Shown here piece by piece: positions 18,539-29,300 of a DNA stretch of 64,000 bases. The stretch's first letter is position 1; every line of letters begins with the position of its first letter. Location of the stretch: positions 62,001-126,000 of the forward strand of contig NZ_PYAW01000007.1 in the NCBI RefSeq assembly GCF_003014755.1. The letters are read 5' to 3'. The translations under genes and the position numbers were made by a program. The stretch comes from Chitinophaga niastensis (GTDB lineage Bacteria; Bacteroidota; Bacteroidia; Chitinophagales; Chitinophagaceae). The notes under the pieces were generated by a model. It was not told where the DNA came from. It did no database searches and was given only the letters and a program-made list of their open reading frames with translations.

Positions 18539-19736
18539 TTATTAGAGGATTATCAATGTCTGTTTTAGAATGTTTGGTATGTATAAATGTTTTATTAGCG
18601 CCTTTCAACTTAAACACCAGCGACAGCATAATACCTATTGCCCCCGGCAGATGCAGTAATATCTTAAAGAAATACTTCGAATAAAATTTACCGGGTAATG
18701 GCAACAATAAACTGATAGCATATCCCAGGGATAACAACAGCCACATATATACAGAGATCCAGAGTATACCTCCGAAAATAAGATAGATGGCCGTCATGAA
18801 TATGAGGCCAGCCAATAACAGCATTCTGGGCAGCAGCATATTCTGACCTACCGCCATGTAAAAATAATCGACCCTTCCCTTCAACAATGCCCGACATCCT
18901 TTATTGAAATATTTTTTCAGATAAACAAACTGGCTGGATAACCATCTTTTACGCTGATTTTCAAAAGCAGCAGCGTTTTCTACTTTTTCATCGAAGATGA
19001 GGGCATCTTCCAGGTAATGAATGGTATAACCCTTATATACCAACAGCTGCTGTAATACTTTATCGAACCCTCCTATTGCTGCTGTTTCTTTCAGTGCCTG
19101 TTTAATAAGCGGATAATGAAAAGCAATACCCGATCCGATCAGAGAGGCAGACAAACCCAATGCGTTAGCGCCTTTCCGGTTAATATGATTTGCTATTATT
19201 TCATTGGCAGCATCCATGATGGCAAAAGGAGTATCCAGATTTTTGGCGACCCGTTGTGCCTGCATGGCATGTTTACCTTCTGTTACATATGCATGGTTTA
19301 CTTTCAACAAAAAATCGGCTTCCAGTATATTATCAGCATCAGCAATCACGGCTATATCATATACATCGTCCAGTTGTGCGAAAGCGGTATTCAATGACCT
19401 GGCCTTTGTACTTTTTTCAAAGGAAACCGGAATAACAATCACATTCCTATGCACTTTCAGATCCTTTATGGTAGCTGGTTGCAATGAATCAGCAATAACA
19501 ACAACATCGTACAGATCTTCCGGGTACTCCAGTTGTTCATAGCTTTTTACAGCAGAAATAATGATATCATCTTCTTTATATGCAGGTATTAATATAGCAA
19601 TGCGACTAAATACTTTTGTAGTATGATAATTCTTTCCTTTGTTAAAACTTAATTTTCCGGCAACGGAGAAAATCAGGTTGTAAAGGACACAAAATGCCAG
19701 GTAGGCAAATACTATTATCTCCAGGGCGGCTATCAT
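18522..19736 (-). CDS. Membrane GT2 glycosyltransferase (cellulose-synthase-like)
   Basis: The 404-aa product has an N-terminal membrane helix and a GT-A domain with IAILIPAYKEDD, the DxD-type VIADADNI, and the Q/RxxRW motif as NQRKRW. Several C-terminal membrane helices follow. These are hallmarks of processive or membrane-bound GT2 enzymes. It may add or polymerise a hexose on the cytosolic face. Its ATG shares a base with the preceding sugar transferase's TAA (TAATG), so it is coupled to the priming step. Confidence 0.87.
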   Translation of the reverse strand: MIAALEIIVFAYLAFCVLYNLIFSVAGKLSFNKGKNYHTTKVFSRIAILIPAYKEDDIIISAVKSYEQLEYPEDLYDVVVIADSLQPATIKDLKVHRNVIVIPVSFEKSTKARSLNTAFAQLDDVYDIAVIADADNILEADFLLKVNHAYVTEGKHAMQAQRVAKNLDTPFAIMDAANEIIANHINRKGANALGLSASLIGSGIAFHYPLIKQALKETAAIGGFDKVLQQLLVYKGYTIHYLEDALIFDEKVENAAAFENQRKRWLSSQFVYLKKYFNKGCRALLKGRVDYFYMAVGQNMLLPRMLLLAGLIFMTAIYLIFGGILWISVYMWLLLSLGYAISLLLPLPGKFYSKYFFKILLHLPGAIGIMLSLVFKLKGANKTFIHTKHSKTDIDNPLINVARK

Positions 19737-20860
19737 TATACGTTATCTTTTTGAACCAATGCCATAGGAGTATTCATCATAATCCACATGTCGTATGAAA
19801 AGGTGTGTTTTTGGGAATAGTTGATATCGAGTTCAATTCTTTCAGCGGCAGACATTTCTTTTTTACCACGTTTACTGATTTGCCAGAGGCCTGTAATACC
19901 AGCCGGCGCCAGAAACCGTTGCGCCCAATCGTCGGTAGTAAGGGCAGTAGCCTCATACAAAGGTAATGGTCTGTTACCTACCAGCGACATATCGCCTATT
20001 AATACATTAAATAGCTGAGGAATTTCGTCGAGGCTGGTATTGCGCAAAAAGGAACCGAACCGGGTAACGCGTGGATCATTTGATACTTTGTAAAAAACAG
20101 CTCCACCGTTAGCATCATATTGATTCAGATGCGTGAGTTGCTGTAATTGTTTGTCTGCATTCGCCACCATGGTTCTAAACTTATAGAACTTAAATACCTG
20201 GTAATTTTTTCCGGCGCGGCGTGCTGCATAAAAAACGGCTCCTTTCGATTCCAGTTTTACGATCGCTGCAATAATCAGCAGGAACGGACTGATCAGCACT
20301 AACAAACATCCGGCTACAACAATATCAAAGGTTCTTTTCAGAATAGTGTTGACTTGTTGTTTACGATCTACGGGTGTCTTTTCCACAGCTAATACCGGAG
20401 ATAAGGCTACCAGTTTTTTGTATTTATTTACAAATGAAATTTTCTGATGCAACTGATTGCAAAAACAATCTTTGGTAATAATTTCATCTACAAACGAATA
20501 CTTTCTGATACACGCTTTCAACGAATCAGATATTTGGTCCGTGTACAAAAAGAACGGGACAACACGGGAAATCGGGTGTCCTTTAAAGTACTGCTGCCAG
20601 GCAGCAAGGCTTGCCTCATAATTGTTATCTGCCTTATAAATAATAAGGGATGGTTGTTTGCGGAAGGAGTGCATCAATTGTTTCATTGTATGCGCAGCTT
20701 CTTCAAAATTTGACACAAACAAAGATTTGCATCCCGTTTTAATCTCACCTAGTTCAGCATGAAGATTTCCTATAAAAATGATGATCCGCTCATTGCTGAT
20801 ATGCCTTGAGGTGTCGATTTCGGTCAGTAAATTCAGTTCAGGTGTAGTAGTCATTCTCAT
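19736..20860 (-). CDS. Priming sugar (polyprenyl-phosphate glycosylphospho-) transferase with receiver-like N-terminus
   Basis: The 374-aa product is made of two parts. Residues about 165-374 are a bacterial sugar transferase domain (KRTFDIVVAGCLLVLISPFLLIIA membrane helix, YKFRTM, DEIPQLFNVLIGDMSLVGNRP, GITGLWQISKRGK), which links the first sugar-phosphate to undecaprenyl phosphate. Residues about 18-140 have a receiver-like alternation (IIIFIG, PSLIIYKAD, VVPFFLYTD, VDEIITKD) but no convincing acidic pocket. It replaces the usual 4-TM N-terminus. A stand-alone receiver gene lies just upstream, and this gene starts the assembly of the EPS repeat unit. Confidence 0.88.
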   Translation of the reverse strand: MRMTTTPELNLLTEIDTSRHISNERIIIFIGNLHAELGEIKTGCKSLFVSNFEEAAHTMKQLMHSFRKQPSLIIYKADNNYEASLAAWQQYFKGHPISRVVPFFLYTDQISDSLKACIRKYSFVDEIITKDCFCNQLHQKISFVNKYKKLVALSPVLAVEKTPVDRKQQVNTILKRTFDIVVAGCLLVLISPFLLIIAAIVKLESKGAVFYAARRAGKNYQVFKFYKFRTMVANADKQLQQLTHLNQYDANGGAVFYKVSNDPRVTRFGSFLRNTSLDEIPQLFNVLIGDMSLVGNRPLPLYEATALTTDDWAQRFLAPAGITGLWQISKRGKKEMSAAERIELDINYSQKHTFSYDMWIMMNTPMALVQKDNV

Positions 20861-20899
20861 GATAATTTGGAATTAATATTGATGGACGCAAGAATAAGA

Positions 20900-21292
20900 C
20901 TAAGAAAAAACATACATAAACCGGTTATCAAATATTCCATCCACTTTATCCAATAACATCACAGGATCAAAAGGTTTAGTAAGAATCCCTCTAACATTAT
21001 CATAATGCTTATTCTGAAAAGTTTCTTTTGAGTTAATAATGCCGGAAAGAACAATTACCGGAATTTGCTGGTACAAATTACTGGTGCTTAGATAGTCTAT
21101 TAATTCCCAGCCATCTATATTTGGCATTTGCAGATCTGTAATGATAAGATCCGGGACATTCCCTTTGGTTAACCATGCCATTGCAGACAATCCATCACCT
21201 GCCGAAGTCACCTTGTGTTTTCGGCTCAGAACAGCCTCCAATAAGTATCTTATGGGTAAACTATCATCAATAACTAAAACATTTTTTTTCAC
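20900..21292 (-). CDS. Stand-alone response regulator receiver protein
   Basis: I prefer the GTG at 21290-21292 (130 aa), preceded by a purine-rich AGAAAGAAG. A TTG at 21322 would add ten basic residues. The product is a single REC domain with DD at 9-10, phospho-acceptor Asp53 in LIITDLQMP and Lys in LTKPFDP. There is no output domain. It is 39 bp upstream of the priming transferase gene and probably co-transcribed, so it may control EPS synthesis through protein contact; no kinase is encoded nearby. Confidence 0.85.
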   Translation of the reverse strand: MKKNVLVIDDSLPIRYLLEAVLSRKHKVTSAGDGLSAMAWLTKGNVPDLIITDLQMPNIDGWELIDYLSTSNLYQQIPVIVLSGIINSKETFQNKHYDNVRGILTKPFDPVMLLDKVDGIFDNRFMYVFS

Positions 21293-21322
21293 CTTCTTTC
21301 TTTTTAATACAATTAATACCAA

Positions 21323-21766
21323 CGCTTATAGGGCGCAGGGAACCACTAGAAGGCTTTAAATTGGATAAGGTTCAAGAAATTAAACTGGTTCTTCAGGGGA
21401 CATTGGGGACACAGGTAAGCATACTTGAATGTATAGCCTAGAATGCTGCATCGAATTTACAAAGTAATTTTCAAATCAGGTATTATTAAATTAATTCTTA
21501 AAAACTACCCGATGAAATGCAACTTATTCTCAATAGACGCAAATCTATAATACTTTAAGAGTAGTTTATTCTCTATTTTGTAAACGGCGGAATTTAGCTG
21601 GTGAATGCAAGGAAAATTTAAGTAAACGAATTTTAAGCAATGCATCCGGAAACATAAAAAATGATTTCTGATAAAAATTTGCCTGATTATTATAGTTTTG
21701 CTTCCGGAATTTGATATTACTTACATAATTATGCTTCCCTGCAGTAATTACCCCTAAATTATTAGT
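21323..21766. other. Divergent intergenic region of the EPS cluster
   Basis: This 444-bp spacer separates the minus-strand EPS operon from the plus-strand GT2 gene. I see no gene. Possible -7 elements are CAAATCTA at about 21540 (minus, TAGATTTG) and TAGTTTTG at 21693-21700 (plus). Neither has a good -33 partner. Confidence 0.4.
21693..21700 (+). promoter_or_regulatory. Candidate -7 element for the 21767 GT2 gene
   Basis: TAGTTTTG matches TAnnTTTG, 66 bp upstream of the ATG. The -33 element is not clear. Confidence 0.35.
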
Positions 21767-22954
21767 ATGACTATTTTGGTGCTTTTTTTCTGGATAAGCT
21801 TATTCTTTGTTTTCTATAGTTATATCGGATATGGTCTGCTATTATATATACTGGTAAAGATAAAACAGTTGGTAGTGAAGCCTCTTCCCGCGAAGGAAGC
21901 GGGTTTCCAGCCGGAAGTTACTTTTATGGTGGCCGCCTATAATGAAGCAGATTTTATCAGGCATAAAATTGAAAATACGCTGGAGCTGGATTACCCGGTT
22001 GAAAAACTGACGATCATTTTTGTTACAGATGGCTCATCAGATGACACCAACAGCATTATAAAAGAATACCCTCAAACACAACTATTGTATGAACCACAGC
22101 GCAGTGGCAAGACAGTAGCTATCAACCGGGCAATGGCGCATGTTACCACGCCTTTTGTTATTTTTTCTGATGCCAATACCTTGCTGAATCCACAGGCTGT
22201 TAATTGTATGATCAGCCATTTTTCTGCAGCAGAGGTAGGCGCTGTCGCAGGTGAAAAAAAAGTAATTTCAGATAATGCTGCAGACGCAGAAGGCGCCGGA
22301 GAGGGCATGTATTGGAAGTATGAGTCTTTATTAAAAAAATGGGACGCTGCGCTATATAGTGTAATGGGAGCGGCCGGTGAATTATTTGCCATACGTACTT
22401 CCCTGTACGAAAATGTTCCGGCTGATACCATTCTTGATGATTTTACGATTTCCTTTGGGGTAAATAAAAAGGGATATAAGGTAGCATACGCACCGGATGC
22501 CTATGCCCGGGAAGCACCCTCCTCTTCTTTACAGGAAGAGTATAAAAGGAAGGTAAGAATCAGTGCGGGAGGGTTTCAGGCGATGTACAGGCTATCAGCA
22601 CTGTTTAATTTTTTCAGGTATCCGAAAATTACCTGGCAGTTTGTTTCTCACCGCGTATTTCGCTGGACAGTTGCCCCTTTGTGTTTGCTACTACTGCTGC
22701 TCACCAACATCGGTTTATGTATCGCCACCTCTGCTCCTGTGTATCGTTATGTATTAATACTGCAGTCTGTTTTTTATACATTGGCCTTTATTGGTTACCT
22801 GATGGCAATACGACAGATGAAAAGCCGGTATTTTTATGTTCCCTTTTACTTTGTATTCATGAATGTAGCCGTGTTCCATGGCTTTATAAGATACCTGAAA
22901 AAGAAGCAATCCGCAGTTTGGGAGCGGTCACAGCGACAAATAACCATTACCTGA
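21767..22954 (+). CDS. Membrane GT2 glycosyltransferase (PgaC/BcsA-like)
   Basis: The 395-aa product has an N-terminal TM helix (ILVLFFWISLFFVFYSYIGYG). A GT-A domain follows with VTFMVAAYNEADFI, FVTDGSSDDT and the DxD-like FSDANTLL, then three C-terminal TM helices. Arg/Lys residues in KRKVRISAGGFQAM stand in for the QxxRW region. It is transcribed divergently from the main GT operon and precedes the giant T9SS gene by 393 bp. It probably contributes a sugar to the same polymer. Confidence 0.87.
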   Translation: MTILVLFFWISLFFVFYSYIGYGLLLYILVKIKQLVVKPLPAKEAGFQPEVTFMVAAYNEADFIRHKIENTLELDYPVEKLTIIFVTDGSSDDTNSIIKEYPQTQLLYEPQRSGKTVAINRAMAHVTTPFVIFSDANTLLNPQAVNCMISHFSAAEVGAVAGEKKVISDNAADAEGAGEGMYWKYESLLKKWDAALYSVMGAAGELFAIRTSLYENVPADTILDDFTISFGVNKKGYKVAYAPDAYAREAPSSSLQEEYKRKVRISAGGFQAMYRLSALFNFFRYPKITWQFVSHRVFRWTVAPLCLLLLLLTNIGLCIATSAPVYRYVLILQSVFYTLAFIGYLMAIRQMKSRYFYVPFYFVFMNVAVFHGFIRYLKKKQSAVWERSQRQITIT

Positions 22955-23347
22955 TCAAATGGCAACTTTACTAGTTAATTATTTAACTTCGCCACTCATT
23001 TTATGACGTTTACCAATTAAATACAGCCTTTCACTAGAAAAACAGAACGTGTAAAAAAGATACGCTTACTTTTGCTTCCAAACCGAATACATTAATAATG
23101 CAAAGCGGGCTGCCATCTCTTGCCAGTGCTTGTTTAGCTTTATCAATGTGCATTCCTGGTTCATACACTTAATAGTTTTGAGACCTCTTCCTTAGACAAA
23201 GCCACTGGTAGTTGTGCCATATTTCCACAACCTGAATTTATTTTTACCATCTCCTCTGATTTGCCAACGGTACTTGCTGTAAGCGCATGCCGCATTTTCC
23301 TGATTTTAATTTGGCATTTGTCATACGTGTTCATATAACAAACTATT
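22955..23347. other. Intergenic region upstream of the giant T9SS gene
   Basis: No supported gene is seen. Two TAnnTTTG motifs occur on the plus strand: TACTTTTG at 23067-23074 and TAGTTTTG at 23173-23180. The leader would be 170-270 nt long. A 24-codon ATG frame at 23098-23172 lies between them, and I cannot support it as coding. Confidence 0.4.
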
Positions 23348-26300
23348 ATGAAAAGACTTTTACCCCTGATTATTAGTTTCCTGTTATTATTTATAACAGG
23401 AAAAACTATTGCACAATCGGTATTGAATCCGAATGATCCAATAGTTATATATAATTCCGCCTCCCCACCAGCACAACCTCCTTACGGGCAGATTGGTAAA
23501 TGGGTGAAAACCGTCAGGGTAACGTGGTGGAATACCAATGGGTTCAAAGCCTACTTTTATAAGGGAATGGCTTTTCGTTTGAAATTCCCTAAAACCTACC
23601 AACCTGGTGTGGTGGATGGAAAAAAATATCCTGTTTATGTCTTCTACCACGGACGTGGGGAAGGCGCTCCTATTTATGATAATGACTTTCAACTGTCTCA
23701 TGGCGGAGATGTTTTTAATGCTGCCGTAAATAACGGCCTCTATGATGGATTTCTATTATATCCACAGAGTACAGATGGCACATGGGGTACTAACTATTAT
23801 GATAACGTAGCCGAATTACTGAACATCATGGCTACAGAGGTGAAAGCGGACCTTAACAGGGTAACCGTGAATGGGCTTTCTGAAGGTGGTTATGCTACCT
23901 GGGAATTCATGCTGAGATATCCAAAATTAGTAGCTGGTGCTTTACCTATGAGTGGAATAGCTATCGGCTATAATTCTGGTATTAATAGTTTCAAGTTTAC
24001 GCCTGTATGGCTATTCCAGGGTGGAAAAGATGGTGCGCCGGCACCCTATACAGCACAACAAATGGTCAACACAGAACACACTGCAGGAGGTAATTTCACT
24101 TATAAGCTATACCCTACTTTAGGGCACAATACCTGGGACTCTGCATGGCAGGAACCAGACTTTATTCCTTTCATGAACAGGGCCAGTATACTCAAGCCCT
24201 GGGCGCTTTTTGGGCGTACCACATTTTGTCCCAACGACACGATCAATGTTGTAATCGGTATTGCGCCAGGGTTTGATGGTTATGAATGGCAAAAAGATGG
24301 CGTTACCATTAATGGCGCCACTACTAACCAAACCACCGTTACCGCATTTGGTACCTATAGCGTAAGAGTAAAGAGAGGTACTGTATGGTCTGAATTCTCT
24401 CCTACCCCGTTGCAGATAACGCCTAAAACAGCTACCCAAACACCGCCAATCACTATTGATCCTTTGGCCAGTAATGTATTACCGGCTCCGGATGGCAGTA
24501 CCACCGTTACGCTGCACCTACCTGCCGGTTACGTTACTTATGAATGGCAGAAAACAGGTAATCCTCAGGACATTGGAACTACTCCTTCTATTGCAGTAGG
24601 CCCTGGTAGTTACATTGCACGTGTTACGGAACAATACGGCTGCAGCAGTAATTTCTCTGCTCCTTACACTGTTGTCAGTGCTTCAGGCGCTAATCCTCCT
24701 GACGCCATCAGCGGCTTAACAGTAAGCACACAATCACAAACATCACTTCTTCTTAACTGGATCGATAAACCCAATCCGGTATACAACGAAACTGCCTTTG
24801 AAGTATATCGCAGTGCTACTACCGGCGGGCCTTACAAGCTGGTGGCAAAAGTAAACACTGATGTGCTTACCTATACCGATAATGGTCTTAATCCTAATAC
24901 CACCTATTACTACGTTATACGGCCAATAAATGGTAATGGTGCAGCACCTGTTTCAGTAGAAGCAAATGGTAAAACATCAGCGGATACAACGGCTCCTACA
25001 GCGCCTGCCAACCTCACCGTAACAGGCACTACCAACAATTCCGTTACCTTAACCTGGGCCGCAGCCACTGATAATATTGCGGTAACCGGTTACGATCTGT
25101 ATATCAACAATATGAAAGCCTATTCTTTTGCAGGTAATATTTTAACTGCCACTGCTTACGGCTTAGTAACACGTCAGGTTTATAACTTTTATGTGATAGC
25201 CAGAGATGCTGCCGGTAACCAGTCAACTCCAAGTGGCCAGGTAACTGCCGGTACCGTTAATAAAGGCTTAACCTATAAATACTACCAGGGCTCCTGGAGT
25301 ACCTTACCTGATTTTAATGCCCTGACACCAATAACTACAGGTAATGTTGCCAATGTAGACCTTACCCCTCGCCTGCAGGATGTCAATTACGGACTCCTCT
25401 GGCAAGGTTTCATTACTATACCAATAGCGGGCACCTATACATTTGAAACAACTTCAGACGATGGCAGCCGGTTTTATTTTAATAAAGCCTACACCGCGTC
25501 AGCTGTTCCAACCGTAAACAATGACGGATTACACGGAGCTGTTTCTGTGAGCAGTGCACCACTCAACCTGCAGCCAGGCGTATATCCAATAGCAGCTACT
25601 TACTTCCAGGCAGGTGGCGGTGAGTCAATGATACTGCGCTGGAAATGTACACAATTAGGCATCAATTCACTTACAACGATTCCTAATCAATACCTCGGCG
25701 ATACACTTACTATTCCGGGAAATGCACCGGCAGCGCCAGGTAACCTGGGTGCTACAGCAGTGAGCTTCAATAAGATTACGCTCAACTGGGTAGATAACAG
25801 TAATAATGAAACCGGCTTTGAAATATACCGGAGCCTTACCAATACCGGCACCTTTGGTATTATCGGAAAAGTAAATGCGAAGGTTACCACCTTCGATGAT
25901 ATCAATGTTGCACCTGGTACCCGTTATTTCTATAAAATAAAAGCAATAGGCAAATTTGGTGAATCAGCAATGGTAGGTGGGTATCCTTATACCGCTGTAT
26001 GGCTGTTGAACAACTCGTACGAAGATGTAAGTTATAGTAACAACGCTATGACCGGATCCGGTACTACTTTCAGCACCATCAGTAAAGAAGGTACTAATTC
26101 TCTCGCATTTAACGGCACCAGCAATTATGCATCTATCGGCGGCACTGCTTCAGGGTTCCTGCATGATACATTTAGTGTCAGAACAGTAGCCTTGTGGATC
26201 AAAGCAAATGCACTGGACAACAACCGTATCATTTTTGATATGGGAGGCAGCGACAATGGCCTGGCGCTTCGCATTAATGCCAATAAACTGGAAGCAGCTA

Positions 26301-29300
26301 TTGCAAGCGGCAATACAAGCGTAACCGCTTCAGCAGCATTTACCAGCACCGACTGGACACATGTGGCCGTTGTTTACACAGGCAGTTCTTTACGCCTGTA
26401 TATAAACGGTGCATTATCAGCGTCTGCTAATACCAGCTTCAGTATAGTAAATACAACCACAAACGATTCAAGGGTCGGTCAAAATAACGGCACCAATGCC
26501 TTCAACAGCACTGGTGTCTTTTACAATGGTAATATTGATTATTTCACCGTTATAAACCAGGCACTCAGCCAGGGTGAAATTGGCCAGTTGGCAACTAATT
26601 CATTACCGTTGCCTACTGCGTTAACTGCACCATTGCCGGCACCACCAGCTGCGCCTAGTAACCTGGTAGCTACAGGAACTTCTCCCAACACTATCAATCT
26701 TACATGGAAAGATAATGCTACCAATGCTACCGGTTTCAGGATTGAACGTTCCTTTGGCGCTACCAATAATTTTTTGTTGCTCACCAACGTAGGTCCTGCA
26801 ACCAATGGTAACGGCGCCTACAAAGATTCTGCACTCTTTGCTAATCAGCAGTACGTATACAGAATAAGAGCTACAGGCGATGGTGGCAACTCTGCTTTCA
26901 CAGCAAATGCTACAGGTCAAACATTGAACACACCGCCTGTACTTGATCCTATTGCTAATCAGTCTGCACGATATGATGTGGTAAGCCGCATTAATATAAA
27001 TGCAAAAGATGCTGATGGAGATCCTATTACTTATACGACGGCTAATTTGCCGGCCTTTGTAACACTGGTACAGGATATCACAGGCGTTTATCTGAATGTA
27101 GCACCATCTGTTACATTACAGGGCACTTATATTAACCTGACTGTGTATGCAGCAGATAATCATGGCGGAAAAGACTCTACAGTATTCAATCTCACGATTA
27201 ATGATAACTACAGTCCTGTTATTGCTGCCATTCCTAACGTAACACTGAATGAAGGCGATAAACAACAACTTTCGCTGAGTGCAACTGATCAGAATGCAGG
27301 TGACAGCTTAAGATGGAGTGGTATCGGTTTCCCTTCTTTCATCACTATCACCGGCAATAACCGCACAGCTACACTGAATATACAACCTGGTTATGCTGAT
27401 GCCGGTACTTACACCGTGAAAGTAAAAACAGATGATAATAATGGCGGAATAGACACTAAAACATTAACCGTTACTGTAATTACTAAAAATCCTAACTACA
27501 AACTGTTTGTTCGCTTCAAGCACCAGACAGACGCGCCAGCGCCATGGAACAATATCACCGGAAAAGATACCTACGGTCTGTTGAATGATAATGGAGATGC
27601 TACCAGCGCAAACCTGCGGATCCAAAGCGACAACTGGTTTACCTGGAATGAAGGTAGCAACACAGGCAACAATAGTGGTGTGTTCCCGGATGTTGTATTA
27701 AAAGAATACTACTTCTTCGGTTCATATCCTGGCATATTCACTTCTGCCAACAGTATTGACATGAAGCTGACTGGCCTGGATACAACAAGACAGTATTCCT
27801 TCAAGTTCATGGCCGGCAGTAACTGGTCTGTCCAGGCAAACAATGGTACTACCGTATTTACGATGAATGGCGTAAGCAAGTCAGTAGCAGTACAGGGCAA
27901 TACATCCACTACTGTGAATTTTGATACCATCAGACCTAATCTCAGCGGTGAAATCACTTTTACTGCATCAGTAGCCAATGGTACGCTGGTAGGTTATTTG
28001 AATGGCTTTGAAGTAGACGCCATATTAAATGACGGCACCAAACCTGCTGCATCTAACAATCTGACAGTAACACAACAGAATGGCGTGGCCTTGTTGAACT
28101 GGACCAATTTGGCCTACAATGCTACCAGTTACGAAGTACATCGCGCTGCTGATAGTCTGGGGACCTATACTTTACTGCAAAGTCTTCCAGGGACAAGTGT
28201 TACCAGCTATAACGACAGCACCACACAAGGTAGTCATGTCTATTACTATAAGGTCCGAGCAGTAAATAGTAACGGTGTTTCAGCATTTTCAAATATTGCA
28301 GGTGTAAGCATACCAGCTAAACCTCCGGTAATTACTACAATTGCAGATGTTAAAGTAAGAGCAGGTGCTACACAAACGGTTAACATAACTGCAAAGGGCG
28401 ACGGACAAAATGTAGTTACCCTCAGTGTTACCGGCTTACCAAACTTTGGCTCGTTCACAGATAACGGCGGCGGTGCAGGTACATTTACCTTCAATCCTTC
28501 TGTTGACAATCTTGGCAGCTATCCGATAACAGTTACTGCTACAGATAACCTGGGTGCATCTGCACAACAAACATTCAACGTAAACGTAACCGATGCCAAT
28601 ACTACCAGCACTTATTTCAACTTTGCATCTACCAATCCTGCCGGTGCGCCATGGAATAATATTTCAGGCTTCCCGTACGGAGGCGTTAAAATCACAAATG
28701 CAGTAGATGAAACTGGTACTATCACCAACATGGGCATGACCTTCCTGGAAAACTGGGAAAATGATGCACCTAACATTGGTATGAGCACTTCCGAAAACAC
28801 CGGTATTTACCCTGATGCAGTAATGCAATCTGCTATATATGAAGGTAGCAGTACTTTACATACCATTAAGGTGACCGGATTGGATCAGAACAAACGGTAC
28901 AACTTCGTATTCTTTAGCAGTGTAAACTATGGCATTAACGGCACCACTACTTTTGTCATCAATGGTACTACGCTGACACTGAATGCTTCCTATAACACCA
29001 GCAAAACTGTTCAGATAAATCGTATTACGGCTAATAGCAGTGGTGAAGTAAACATACAGGTAAGCAAAGCCAGCGGCGCTAGTTACGCCTACCTGAATGC
29101 AATGGTGGTAGAGTCTTACGACAATACCTTGGCAATAGTAAATCCGTTGAACCTCGTAGCCCGCGCCAATGATCCCAAACAGATCACACTGACCTGGTCA
29201 GACAGGGCCAATAACGAAACCGGGTATGAAGTATGGAGAGCTGTTTCCGGTAGCAGTTACGCACTGGTAACCACAGTAGGCGCCAATGTAACTGGTTATA

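Noticed and set aside
23098..23172. 24-codon open frame in the leader of the giant T9SS gene
   Set aside because: It follows a possible -7 element but is short, with no supporting motif; chance is likely.
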